From Talaromyces rugulosus (lineage: Eukaryota; Ascomycota; Eurotiomycetes; Eurotiales; Trichocomaceae), in contig NC_049566.1 of the NCBI RefSeq assembly GCF_013368755.1, positions 2,294,001-2,358,000 of the forward strand: a stretch of 64,000 bases of DNA, in the 5' to 3' direction. The translations under genes and the position numbers were made by a program. The notes below the pieces were generated by a model. It did not search any database. It saw nothing but the letters and a program-made list of their open reading frames with translations, and was not told where the DNA came from. This document shows, one piece after another, positions 12,668 to 23,360 of the stretch. Positions within the stretch are counted from its first letter, which is position 1. Each line of letters begins with the position of its first letter.

Positions 12668-14465
12668 CTACTCGTCCTCGTTGTGATCATCAAACGGCCA
12701 GTGAAGACTTGTCATTTCGCGTTCATACTCGGTGTCGAGAGAACCAAGACCATCAACTTTCATCTGACGAGCACGGGAACAGGCAGCTTCATATCCGTCT
12801 GAGGAGGTCCAACCGTCCATACCGATGCCAATCACATTGCGGATATGTTTGAGGTTAAGATCAACCTCTTCCTGCATGTTTTGTAGGTGCATGATGGAAT
12901 CAGCCTCCTTGGCCGAAGGGAATGATATCGGACACGAGCCAGCCGAGTATTCGTGCCAGAGTTTGGTAAGGAGCACAAGGTCCGCCTGGAGAGGGACATT
13001 ATTCCCCTCCCAAGGCTCGCCAGCATGGCTAAAGATGCGGCGGGTAAGCATGTTAGTAGGCTGATCCATGGCGCAGAAATGAGGTTCGTTGAAACGCTGC
13101 GTGAAAGCCAAATAGAAAAAGTGGGTATGGCGACGCCGAAAGTCATCGAGAGCGTCGGCCTTTTCATCGTCGTCCATGCCGCTTAGATCTGGATGAGGAG
13201 GTGGTCGAAAGGCAAGCGATTCAGGGTCGTCGTAGTTCTGAAAGAATTTGGGAATCCCAGCGGCGAGAAAGAGCGGTAGCACAGATGCATGTTGCCAGTC
13301 AATCAATCCGACAATGTCGAAGTCATCCGAGACAAAAATGTTGTTTGTCTGGAGATCGGGATGGCGAAGGAGAGGGCGCAACAATTCATTCGGCGGTAGT
13401 AGTCCAGGAGCAATTTTAAGGTACTCTTCGAGTGAACGAATATGGTCACTTGGGAGGGACAGTTGGTATTCCATAGACTCGCGATACGCACGTTGAAATG
13501 GAAAGCGCGGCCGGCCATATGCACGTAGCCAAGCCAGTTCTTTCAAGGCAGGGTTGCGGAGAACATCGATTGCGTCCACACCTAGTACATATGGTGAGGA
13601 GGAAGATAAAGCGAATGTGTGAGGCACTTACAAGGACCGCGATCAATACGAAGCGTGGAACGCTCAGCAAACCACCATTTGAGGGCTGCACTGGGACCGA
13701 TACAGAAATCCGAGTCTGAGATGGCAATGCGTGGTGAATCCGAAGGAAGGTCTCTGGCATAGTATATGCTTCCGCTAGCTGGAAGCTCGATAGTATGGAT
13801 TTTTGTCTCTAGCTGTACAAGTTGCAAAAGTACCTTGAGGCGTTGCTGGTCTGACAAGTCGAACCAGCAAGCACCAAGTGGTCGTCCTGATAGTTTCTCC
13901 ATGATAATATACTCTGAACCAACGGGATTTCTAGCATCTGTTGAGTAGGCATACACACGGGGCACAGGGAGACCATGAGCACGGAGAAGAGCCAAAGTCG
14001 CCACCTCGCTGGCAACTGCTAATCGTCTTGGTTCAGTTGAGGGATACGGCAACCGGGCGAGAATCTGAGTATCATCGACCATGGTGATCTGTATGACACG
14101 GTTGAAGCCTCCTTCGGCAAGCTTTGACACACTTTTGACATCTGTATCGCGTCTCCGTAGCGACTGAGCAGCGGCGCTTTTCAACGCATCGACGTTGAAC
14201 TCGCCATAGCGTTCAGTGAGACGGATGTTTTCGTTGTATCTACATGTATAAGCAGCTATCAAGGTCGCGATGCGGGGGGACATCGTTGATCAACTCACAT
14301 CCATCGACCAGACGTGTACTCAAAGAGTCGACGATTGCTATCTATTGTCGAAGCCTTCAAGGAGGTAAAAGTTGAGTAGGGCATAGCACAAATAGTACTA
14401 ATTGAAAGAGATGGAGTGATTGCAGATCGACGCCATCGCCATGGTGCCACCTTCGACGTGATCAT
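12668..14465 (-). CDS. AIM9-like mitochondrial aminoglycoside-phosphotransferase-fold protein
   Basis: Member of the large fungal APH/choline-kinase-fold family, several of which localise to mitochondria; the substrate is unknown. Exons 14465-14299, 14239-13632 and 13581-12668 give 562 aa in phase. The N-terminal 40 residues are rich in Arg, Ser and Thr (KVAPWRWRRSA), a likely matrix presequence. The conserved block RLFEYTSGRWIYNENIRLTER precedes an N-lobe with GGFNR near residue 90. The catalytic loop HPDLQTNN lies at about 332-339, followed by the metal-binding LIDW near 353, so the kinase-like active site looks intact. The family's usual length is 500-600 aa, so the gene is complete. The AIM9 name is by resemblance; the chemical role is not established. 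Confidence 0.85.
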
Positions 14466-15491
14466 ACCGAAGATGAGCGGTCAAGAAAGAGTTAAATACT
14501 TGCTGAAAATCATTTTAAAATCATTTCAACAGCAATTTCGACTTTCTATATAATGAATTAATATAGAGAGTTGTCATCTCTCTTAAAATAAGCTTATTAC
14601 CATATCGGGCCACAACGCACAGACCACCAGTAGCAGCCGGAATAACAGAAATTCCGCCGCCAATTACTAACCGTATCAGGAAATCATTGCGATGGATTAC
14701 GCCGCATGTTAGGGCTGAGATAAGCTCCATTATTTCCATCAAACTCTGGGTGCGATCATACCAATTTGATAAAAACTTTTTTTTGTCTCAGAAGGTGATT
14801 AAGCGTCATTTAGGTTTGTTAGAGCATGCTTGCACTCCAGTATACAAAGGGAAATAGTCAGCATTAAAGTGTTTAAATCAGTTGTATATGCAATATGCTA
14901 TTAAATTTACGGTAAATAATCATTCAAGTGTCTCGTGCAATAACACGAGATTAACATAGCGAGGCGAGAAAGAAGTTCTTTCAAATAAAATGCATGCAGA
15001 TCCCCCCAAAAAAACGCCACCCCAGCCCAAAGAACTTCAGAGTTCATGACCATGCAACGCGTGAAATTCGCAATGAGGACGGAAATGTGATAGGGGTATT
15101 AGTCTATCCCACACGTCTCATCGCTTCGGTGATCTCGTCATGTTGTATAAAGTTGACGAGAAACGGTATAACAAAGGAGAAAAGCAACGAGATTCGTTTC
15201 AAATTGCAATGCCCAAAAATCGAAAAATTGAAATCAGTAAAAGATGTAACAAAAAATATTGGTGTCGATGACTATATGGTATCCGTAGATGAATGTAGAG
15301 TGCACCAGGCACCCAGGCGCATCAAGAGAAATAAAGTGTTAGGTAATTATACAATAAGGCGATCGACCAGTCGATCTTAGGTTGTAGAATCAACGGATAC
15401 CAAATTGGTGATCAAAGGCAGCATGCCTTTAAAGGATGTCGAGGTGAAGCCGAACGAAAAGATAGTTTTGCCAATGCGATCGAGCAGGTCA
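14466..15491. other. Intergenic, AT-rich; one doubtful ORF
   Basis: About 1 kb behind the Sec2 gene and before the AIM9-like gene. It is AT-rich throughout. On the plus strand 14994-15380 is open for 128 codons, with a Lys-rich product that resembles nothing I know. It could be a small lineage-specific gene, a relic or chance, and I do not annotate it as coding. Confidence 0.4.
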
Positions 15492-17708
15492 TTACCATTG
15501 ATCAAATGCTCCTGGCATGGCGGCAGGCGTATCGGCTTCGTTCTTCGTCGGCTTGGACTGAGTCACAGTCTCAGGCAATGACACAGACTCAGTAACAGCA
15601 TCGGAATGTGGCGGGTCGCGCGACAGATTCTCTGCTGGCGTGTCTTCCGCTTCGTCAGGAGCAGAAGCCTCTTGATTGATAGTTGCTTTCTCATCATCAC
15701 CTTCTGTCTTTTCAGTTGAAATAACAGTGCCGCCAATCGATACTTGTTTGACGTCTGATTGGAAGGGATCGGCTTCGACTTTGACTTCGGCTTCGTTGTC
15801 TTTTGGCGGTAATGAAGGGGGACTCCCCTCGTCTTTGGCTGGAAGAACCGGTGGAGTTTCGGTGACCGGTTCCGACCCTGTGAAATTTGAATCCGTGGTT
15901 GCAGCGTCTACTGGCAATGATTTTTCAGACTCGTAGGGTGAAGTAAACGAAGGCACAACACCGCCGCCCAATCGTGACCAGAAGAGTCTCTCACGGAGGC
16001 GAATCGTTTCTTCCCACGCTTCCCTTTCTTCTTCTACATCTTCGACATGGACGTGTCCGTCGAGGATCATACGAAGATAGCCTGTAAGCTCGCAGCAGGC
16101 ACGCATCTTCTCGAGGCAAAGTGTGCAAAGAGCGTACCTGGGAGCGCTCTCGTTATCAGACGTTCGGAACCGGTGTGTACGCTCGTTTTCGCTGCCGACA
16201 CGTCGCTCTCCACAGAGCGCACATGGAAACTTGTACTTTCTGGAGCTGGCGGGCATGGGTTCTACAACCAGGCCGCCATCGCACACGCTACTCAACACCG
16301 ATCGGCGAGTAAGCCAAGATATCGAGGGAGCAGCGTCCAGGCGTAACGAAGGTTCAACATCCTCGGTGAGAACCCGTTTGTAGAAGCGAGTATCTTTTAA
16401 GGGTGCATGCGAAACACTCGGCTGTGGACTACCGGTTGGCGTTTGCGATTGGCCGTTCGCATGATTCAAAGAGACCGTCGACGCATTCTGGTTGCTAGTC
16501 AGACTACCAAGGCCCATCACATTCAAGCCACCGTAAGAACCACTCGGGATGCGACTAGGAGGTTTTGAGGTTTTGGCCAAATTCAGCAGATCGCGGAAAT
16601 CATCATAAGCAACCATATCTGTACGGTAGATTGGCTTGAGCAAGTGGGAGAAGCTGGTTGAAGGTGCGGGAGAAACATCGGCAGAACCGGCGGAGACGGG
16701 AGAGATATTTGACGTGTCGAGTAATCGATTGAGGTTTCCTTGCATCACCACGGCTGGAGAGGAGGGGGCTGTTGATGTGTTGGGCGTCGTGTCGGTATCG
16801 TCTCGGACACTGTTCATCTCCTGCATGACGGCCTTCAGTTCGGAAAGTTGTTCCTTCTGCGATGAAACCAAAGCTTCAGTGTCCTTAATCTGAGCTCGTA
16901 GCTGCTCGTTTTTCTTCTCTACTGCTTCTCGGTCTTGTTTCGCTGCAGCAACCATCTGTGACAATGTCAGTACCCCCCGTCTCATCATTTTTGCGAAGAT
17001 CATACCTTGTTGGCTTCTTCGAAAAGCGCCGCAGTCAGGGTTTCTAATTCTTGCTCCATTTCTTTCTTTTCCTTCTCAGCCACTGTTCGCCTTGCCTGCT
17101 CCTCTTCCAGGATATTTTTCATAGACAGAATCTCGGATTCAACGTCGACTCGCTTGATCAGGATGCCACTCGATAGATCAGTGCGAAAGTGTTCATTTTC
17201 GGATTCTAGTACCAGTAATCGGTCCTGGGCGGTTTCCAATTCCTGGCGAGTGGCGGAGAGCGAGTCGTCCAGATGAGTTTGGTTGTTGATGGCTTGAACA
17301 AGTTTTGCGCTAAGTGTGGCTACTTCATTGTTCAAATCAGGGTGATGTGTCGAGTCTGATGTGCTAGACAGGTCGGAGGTGCTGGCCATGCGTGGGTCTC
17401 TCAATGTGTTGAAGTTGCTCTCTGACACGTCCTCTAACCCGGCAGGCGAAGTCCTCCGTGAATTTCGCATGTCAGAGAGGGCATTGGTGGACTTCATCTT
17501 GGTTAAGAATCGTGCGGGTGAGAGCGACCGCTTTTCCACGGATTGGGATCGCTTGTGGTTAGTCGGCCGAGACATCATGCTGGGTGTTGTTAAAAATTTG
17601 GAATGACCGTAAGTATGGAGGGAAATGAGGCTACGCAAATTTGTCAGAACCATATCGCTAATTACTTCCTGGAGGAAATGCAGGGTAACCACAGACTTAC
17701 TCGGCCAT
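15492..17708 (-). CDS. sec2: Sec2-type guanine nucleotide exchange factor for Sec4/Rab8
   Basis: Activates the exocytic Rab Sec4 on post-Golgi vesicles and so drives polarised secretion at the hyphal tip. Clear exons: up to 17006, then 16955-15492; the intron between them is phase 0 and joins EEANKMVAAAKQ, the heart of the Sec2 coiled-coil GEF domain. That coiled coil covers the residues before and after the junction (about 90-220). Further on, FPCALCGERR...YALCTLCLEKM forms the Cys-rich segment seen in filamentous-fungal Sec2. The C-terminal 150 residues are acidic, Ser/Pro-rich and probably disordered. The start is uncertain: an 8-bp first exon (17708-17701, ATGGCCGA) followed by GTAAGT can splice in phase to an acceptor near 17628 or 17580; otherwise translation starts at the ATGATG at 17578. 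Confidence 0.88.
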
Positions 17709-19563
17709 GACGGGATTATTTAGGAATGGAAAGTCGACGCGGCATAAATTGAGAATATGGCAGAAAGGAGCGTCAAATGCGAATTCTTGTCAAGATAAAG
17801 TGTCGTTTCGTTGTTGGATATGTGAACGAGGTCCCCCGCAAGAAAGATGTCGTAGGAGAGGCCGGACAAAAGTCAATTGCCTGGCCAAGTTGGGAAAGAA
17901 TGAGATCTCGGCGGTGACAAAGGAGGGAAGCCACGCGAGGTTGATTGAGTCGATCACAATGCTCTCTGATGAAAGAAGGATCGAAAAAATCGAAGGAGTG
18001 GCCCGGGGGGAGCGAGATGAGAGTGGCGAACGGCGAACGGCGAACGCAGCCGCTTGGCAGTAGTCGGGGCCTTATCCACTGCCTAGCGCAGGCAGATACA
18101 TTCAGTTCTCGCAAGAAGGACGGGGAATGGATAATACTGTCGAAATAGACCGCAGCGAGGATGAGGATATCGAGGAGAGAAAGGAAAGCCGTGCATACAC
18201 AGACAGTGTTTGCATACGGAAAGAGGAGAAGACGGAAAAAGAGTCCAGTGGGCGGCAGAAACTGGACTGAGGAAGGCGCTCCTCCGGCCGGTAGCTCCTG
18301 CCACTCGCTCACTGCCTCCTCCTACGTAGCGTGCCTGCCTCCCGTTGGCCGAGGCTTGGTTGCCGCCCCACTTGGCCCAATGAGGACAGCCGGAATCACG
18401 CGATCTCAGCCAATCACCTGACCTAGCGCCGTACTTGTTTTAATATGCTATTGTATTAGCCTATTATTATTTCTCTCTCGTCTACGAGTATGCTATCTTT
18501 ATCATCGATTACCCCGTAAGTTACGGGCTTCCAGCTAATTGCCCGGCCTCGTCGCTACTCTACATGCAGCCAATGCGCCATGAGTGCCGCATCACATTTC
18601 GCATTACAGTTCGCATTACCCATCACAACCTTGAAGCACCGTCAGCCATCACGGGAACCAAAACACGTCTAATCAACAATCGGCTTATTATCGAGACGCC
18701 TTCGGAGGCTGGTGAACCCGTCGACTGGTCCGTGTCCGTACGAGAGCTCCGAAAGAAAGCTCCGTGCTCCAAGACGATGGCCTGTGCTTTGCAAGGGTTT
18801 TTTTAGCCCGTAAAACCGATCAGGAAAGGAGCTGGCGAGCGACTCTTGTCTTGTACGACGCAGGTTAAAACTAGCGGCACGTCGAACAAGTGACAGGGGG
18901 ACACTCGATCGTCACCATATACATACGTAGTAGGATCTTGGAAAGCCTGATCGTCACCGAGTTACTATTTCTGCACAGCTCCTGCCGAGCTCTCAGACAA
19001 ATGACGAAATCGTGTCTCAATACTGGAGATTGATCTGCGTGTACTACTGACAGATCCTGAGGCTAACGAACAGACTAGAGCGCCCATCGTAACATCGCCC
19101 GCAGAACTGAATAGATTATTGATAGGTCCCGTACAAACCGAGCTTCAGCGTTCAAGACATCGTCACATCGGTGTCATGGTCACGCTCTAGGACGATTGTC
19201 TGTCGAAAACCCCTTGCTTGCTAATCCGAGAGTCTGTGAGAACAGAGAGAGAGAGAGAGAGAAATCATGTTGGATCGAACAATGAATAACGATGACCCCC
19301 GCTTGCATTCGGATCGTTGATGCCTCAGGCCACAAGGTGGGGGAAACCCAACCCCAGAGACCCAATCAATAATCCAATTGTCGTCGCGCAATTCTTTCGA
19401 GACACATGCCACATGCCACATGCTTCTTTATTTCATCCACGATCAATCCATTTGAACTCGGCTCGTACCTGGATCTCCGAGTCGGTCATAGGGATAACCC
19501 CGCCTTTGGACCTTTTTTTCTGAAACTGTCCCCGCCACGCTCTAAGCTTGAAAAGACATCATC
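17709..19563. promoter_or_regulatory. Long divergent region between Sec2 and PDCD5 genes
   Basis: About 1.85 kb with no supportable gene. Long open frames near 17700-18420 on both strands have no protein character. A (GA)n run sits near 19243-19262. The region near 18595-18620 carries short repeated TTCGCATTAC units. It probably holds a long 5' untranslated leader of the Sec2 gene and the PDCD5 promoter. Confidence 0.45.
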
Positions 19564-20179
19564 ATGGCTGATTCCGAGTTGGAAGAGGTGAGCGAGCCCC
19601 GTCCTACCCCGCTCGAAACACCTAGTTTCTTAGGCAGTGATTCCACAGAACTGACGCGTACAGATCCGGAGAGCCCGTCTCGCGCAGCTGCAACAACAAG
19701 GCGGCGGCGGCGGTCGTGGCGGGGCCGGAGGCGACGAAGGCCAGGATGAGAGGAGGTCAGTATAGTTGTGCTCTGAACAACAAGTTCGTTCGACTGTGCT
19801 AACAATACCCCTTTTTCCAGACAAGCAGAAAGTATACAACCCTCCGAAGCGACCTCTATATTTTTGAAAAGGCCAAGACTGACTTCGTTCCATAGCTGAA
19901 AGACGCGCTGCCATCCTCACCCAGATTCTCGACCCGGCTGCCGCTGATCGCCTGGGACGAATCCGCCTCGTCAAGGAATCCCGCGCCACCGATATCGAGA
20001 ACCGTCTCATCATGCTAGCCCAGACGGGCCAGTTGCGCCAAAAGGTGACCGAAGACCAGCTCAAGGACCTGTTGAACGCCGTTGCCGAAAACACTCGCAA
20101 AGAAGAAGAGGAACAAAAGATCGTTTTCAATCGGCGGAAAGCCGGGTGGGACGATGATGACGACCTGTTGGATTTGTAG
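19564..20179 (+). CDS. PDCD5 family DNA-binding protein
   Basis: Small, basic-helical protein of the PDCD5/archaeal TFAR19 family; in animals linked to apoptosis and TIP60, in fungi the role is poorly known. Four exons in phase: 19564-19587, 19664-19755, an 11-bp microexon 19821-19831, and 19896-20179, giving 136 aa. The family start MADSELEEIRRARLAQLQQQ is followed by a Gly-rich linker. The three-helix core follows with AILTQILDPAAADRLGRI, then MLAQTGQLRQKVTEDQLK, and the usual acidic DDDDDLLDL end. Without the microexon the reading frame breaks before the core, so it is needed to make the model work. Confidence 0.9.
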
Positions 20180-20435
20180 TTCAGATAAAACTTTGTTCTT
20201 TGGGTGAAAAAAATAATAATAATCGCCCTCGGAATTCAAAAGTTCCAAGTCATTTGATGAGTGGGCTGTTTTTCTTTTTTTCAAACGCCCTTTATACCCA
20301 GACCTCTGTTGAAATGAAACGATTACGAATTTAAAAGGCATTGGCCTAGTGCAAAATTGTATCATATCTTACATCACACTATAATATACAGTTGTTCTTC
20401 TATGCTTGTTTGCAAACTTAACAGTGCTTGTGCCA

Positions 20436-21385
20436 TCACTGAGTGCCTTTGGCAGCCCTCTTCTCCCGTTCTGCCTTTTCCTGCTGCCGAACCATGCGTC
20501 GTATCTGCCTCAAATCCGGCGGTGCCTCAATATTCAACTCGGCGCGCAACTCATCCACATTGCGCTCCAACTGCTCTTCCCAATATACATTAATCAACTC
20601 CTCACTGCCCAACCCACTACGCACTGCCCAGGGCAAATGCAACGCAAACAGCCGTTCTCTCTCTGCGCGTTTCAGCCTTACCACGGCCGCCAAACTGAGC
20701 GCTGTCATGGGCAGCACCGTATTCAAAAACTCAAACGCCTTCAATGCCAACTCGCCCTCGACCATGGTCGGCAACCCCGTCACGGCGTGGTAGAAATCGT
20801 GGCATTCGCGGTACCGTTGCATCACGTAAGCGCATTCCTCGTCGTCAATGTATTGCACAGTGTCGCGGGTGTCTGGCGAAACGCCCTCGCGGTCCAGCCA
20901 CATGGCGTACGTGCGTCCCACGGAGTTGTCCGGTAAGCTGCGCAGATAAGGGAGGGAGAGTGTATCGGAGGATATGCGCGGTCGGTCTCGGAGGATGCGG
21001 CGGCCGGTGGGATTCGATAGCATGGCGTCGCGGAGGCGGTATATAAAGTATGGTGTTGCAGTTGCTTCGCCGAGGGCGGCGATGAGATCTTTAATAGCTT
21101 GTTAGTGACACATTGACGTACCCAAGCTTTTTTGGGGGGAAAAAAAATTAATAACTAACCTCCTCTCCTAGGATTGACGAGAGACCCAAAAGCCGACCCT
21201 ATAGCGAGGGCACTTCGTTCAATGGTTGTCAACGGAACATGGCCGGGATAGTTGGGCGGCGGCCGATTCAGCACGGAGAAGGACCGCACTGCGCCCAGAT
21301 ATTGACGATGGCATTGACATTTCAATGCCGTATGTCGACTCAAGGCCCGGCGTGCCAGTGTCGAACACGGCTGTATGGAGGACAT
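20436..21385 (-). CDS. coq4: Ubiquinone biosynthesis protein Coq4, mitochondrial
   Basis: Coq4 organises the CoQ synthome on the matrix face of the inner membrane and has recently been linked to C1 decarboxylation of the quinone ring. Two exons, 21385-21160 and 21088-20436, give 292 aa in phase. The N-terminus ([20 protein letters not shown]) is a presequence. The Coq4 core runs from [14 protein letters not shown]. The zinc motif HDFYH lies at residues 172-176 within [13 protein letters not shown] and is intact. The C-terminal [20 protein letters not shown] is also typical. The usual length of fungal Coq4 is 280-300, so the gene is complete. Confidence 0.95.
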
Positions 21386-21744
21386 TATGATGTTGTACCG
21401 CGAGATTCAATGTTGTCGAGCAGAAGCCGATGTCATGCCGGCGCGGAAGCTATTCCCCGAACGCAGGTCCGAATTAGGGCTAGCCCCGTTTTCTTCTTCT
21501 GACAAACAAGGGAAAAACAATGGCAAACAAAGACAACCATCAATATATAGCTCTGTTGAATGCAGCACTTTGATGCTACTGTGCTATACTATTACAGTTG
21601 ATATGCTAGTATTTTGGTGTTGAGATTTGCATTTATCCAACGTTTAGCCTTCCATGTCTCCTTGATATATATTGCACATTGAATCCAGTGTCAAACATCG
21701 ATTGACACTGCAATATCCATATCCACATTTACCGGCGTATCAAA
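21386..21744. promoter_or_regulatory. Divergent promoter region (coq4 / SET gene)
   Basis: A 359-bp region between two divergent start codons. It shows no coding potential and must hold both promoters. A near repeat of TCAAACATCGATTGACAC elements lies just before the plus-strand gene. Confidence 0.45.
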
Positions 21745-23338
21745 ATGACGTCCTTCAGCCCACCCGGAGAAGAGCATACTGAATTCATGCAATGGTCCAT
21801 TGCACAAGGGGTCGAGATCAACGGCGTCGCTCCAGCCCGGTTTCCCGGACGGGGGTTGGGGATGGTAGCAACCAGAGACATCCAAGTAAGCTTCCAAACA
21901 TCCGAAGAAACACATGCTTCAATTTTCAAGAAATGCTAAATTATCTCTAGGCAAACGAGGTGATGGTATCTGTGCCCATATCAGTCATGCTGAGCGTCGA
22001 CGGCATCCCACCCTCATTCACAAACCTGTTTGTTGACGGAATACCAATCCACGGCCTCCTCGCCGCCTTTCTCACACACGGAAAGCCAGAAATCCTCAAA
22101 AAATACAGTCTGTGGAAGGCAACATGGCCAACGCGTCAAGATTTTGAAGAGAGCATGCCCATTCTCTGGCCCGAGAAACTACGCGAATCAAACTCTGCTC
22201 ATGCCATCATTCCCCAGGCTGTCGACTCGTCGTCCATAACATTACCACCATCGGCATCTGGCCTATGGAACACATTTCGCAAAAGGCCCCTTGTTCAGGA
22301 ATACGCAACAAAGCATCAGAACCAGCTTGCGCAGCAGGAGAAGCGGCTACAGGCTGCGTGGAAGGGCGTCACGGCCGTGTTTCCCGATACAGACTGGGAT
22401 GCCTTTCTGTATTACTGGCTGATTGTGAATACACGGAGTTTTTATTATGTGAAGCCTGGCGAAGAGCCCCCGGAAGATGCTAATGAAGCTATGGTGCTGG
22501 TGCCGTTTGCGGATTATTTCAATCACAAGGATGATGCAGTGAGTTTTCTCTAGAATTCTTTAAAAACCCTTTAAGGCGTTAATTCTGACGGTTAAAAGCA
22601 ATGCCATGTGGAGTTTGATGGACAAAACTATATTTTTCAGGCCACCAAAAGCTATGGTAATTTGCCTTTCTAAATTAGGATGCATAGTTTACTAATGCTT
22701 TTCCTAGAAAAAGGAGAGGAAATCTACATGAGCTATGGCACACATCCAAATGATCTTCTCCTGATTGAATGTAGGCTTTCCCCCCACTTACTGTAATAGG
22801 CAAAGTACTGACAACTGCAGATGGCTTCTGCCTCCAAGAAAACGAGTCCGATACAGTGTATTTGGACGACATCATATTTAAAGATCTCACCACGGCGGAG
22901 AAAGAAGAGTTGATATTTCAACAATATTATGGGTATGTTAAAAAGAAAAAAAACACTCGTTTGATGCTATGTATATCAACCCTATGCAAACCCTAAACGC
23001 TAATTAAACATGCTAAAAGGAACTACCAAATCACAACCGAATCCGGACCCTGTTTCCGCACCGAGGTTGCTGCGAGCATGAAATGCATGTCTCGGCGCGA
23101 CTGGCGCAATTACATCCAAGGCCGTGGTGCTGTGACTCCAAACTCGGAAAAAGTGAACAGTATTATCAGATATTGGCTCGAAGCCTATCTCAAGGAAGCC
23201 AACGTCACAATCGACAACCTGGAAACCATGCTCAAAGCAGAAACGGTCGACTCGACGGCATCAAAGATCAAGGTCTTGATAGATAGATGGAACCAGATAA
23301 AACACCTGTGCAACGAAACGGTTTCGAAGCTGGACTGA
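21745..23338 (+). CDS. SET-domain protein lysine methyltransferase (SETD3/RBCMT-like)
   Basis: Likely methylates lysine (or histidine) on a non-histone protein such as a ribosomal or elongation factor; the target cannot be read from sequence. Six exons in phase: 21745-21885, 21951-22538, 22599-22656, 22708-22770, 22821-22932 and 23020-23338, giving 426 aa. The split SET domain is visible: [13 protein letters not shown] near the N-terminus, the cofactor motif [14 protein letters not shown] at about 235-246, and [14 protein letters not shown] around 265-277 with the catalytic-site Tyr. A helical insert lies between the SET halves, and a C-terminal helical Rubis-subs-bind-like part follows. No zinc-binding post-SET is present, as expected for this subclass. 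Confidence 0.88.
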
Positions 23339-23360
23339 AATGAAATGCCTGGCCAGCACT

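Noticed and set aside
17773..18312. Open minus-strand frame of 179 codons upstream of the Sec2 gene
   Set aside because: The product has no domain-like order and lies opposite other open frames in GC-rich promoter DNA. No splice partner or start context supports it.
20406..20936. Plus-strand frame of 176 codons
   Set aside because: It is the antisense shadow of the clear Coq4 coding exon.
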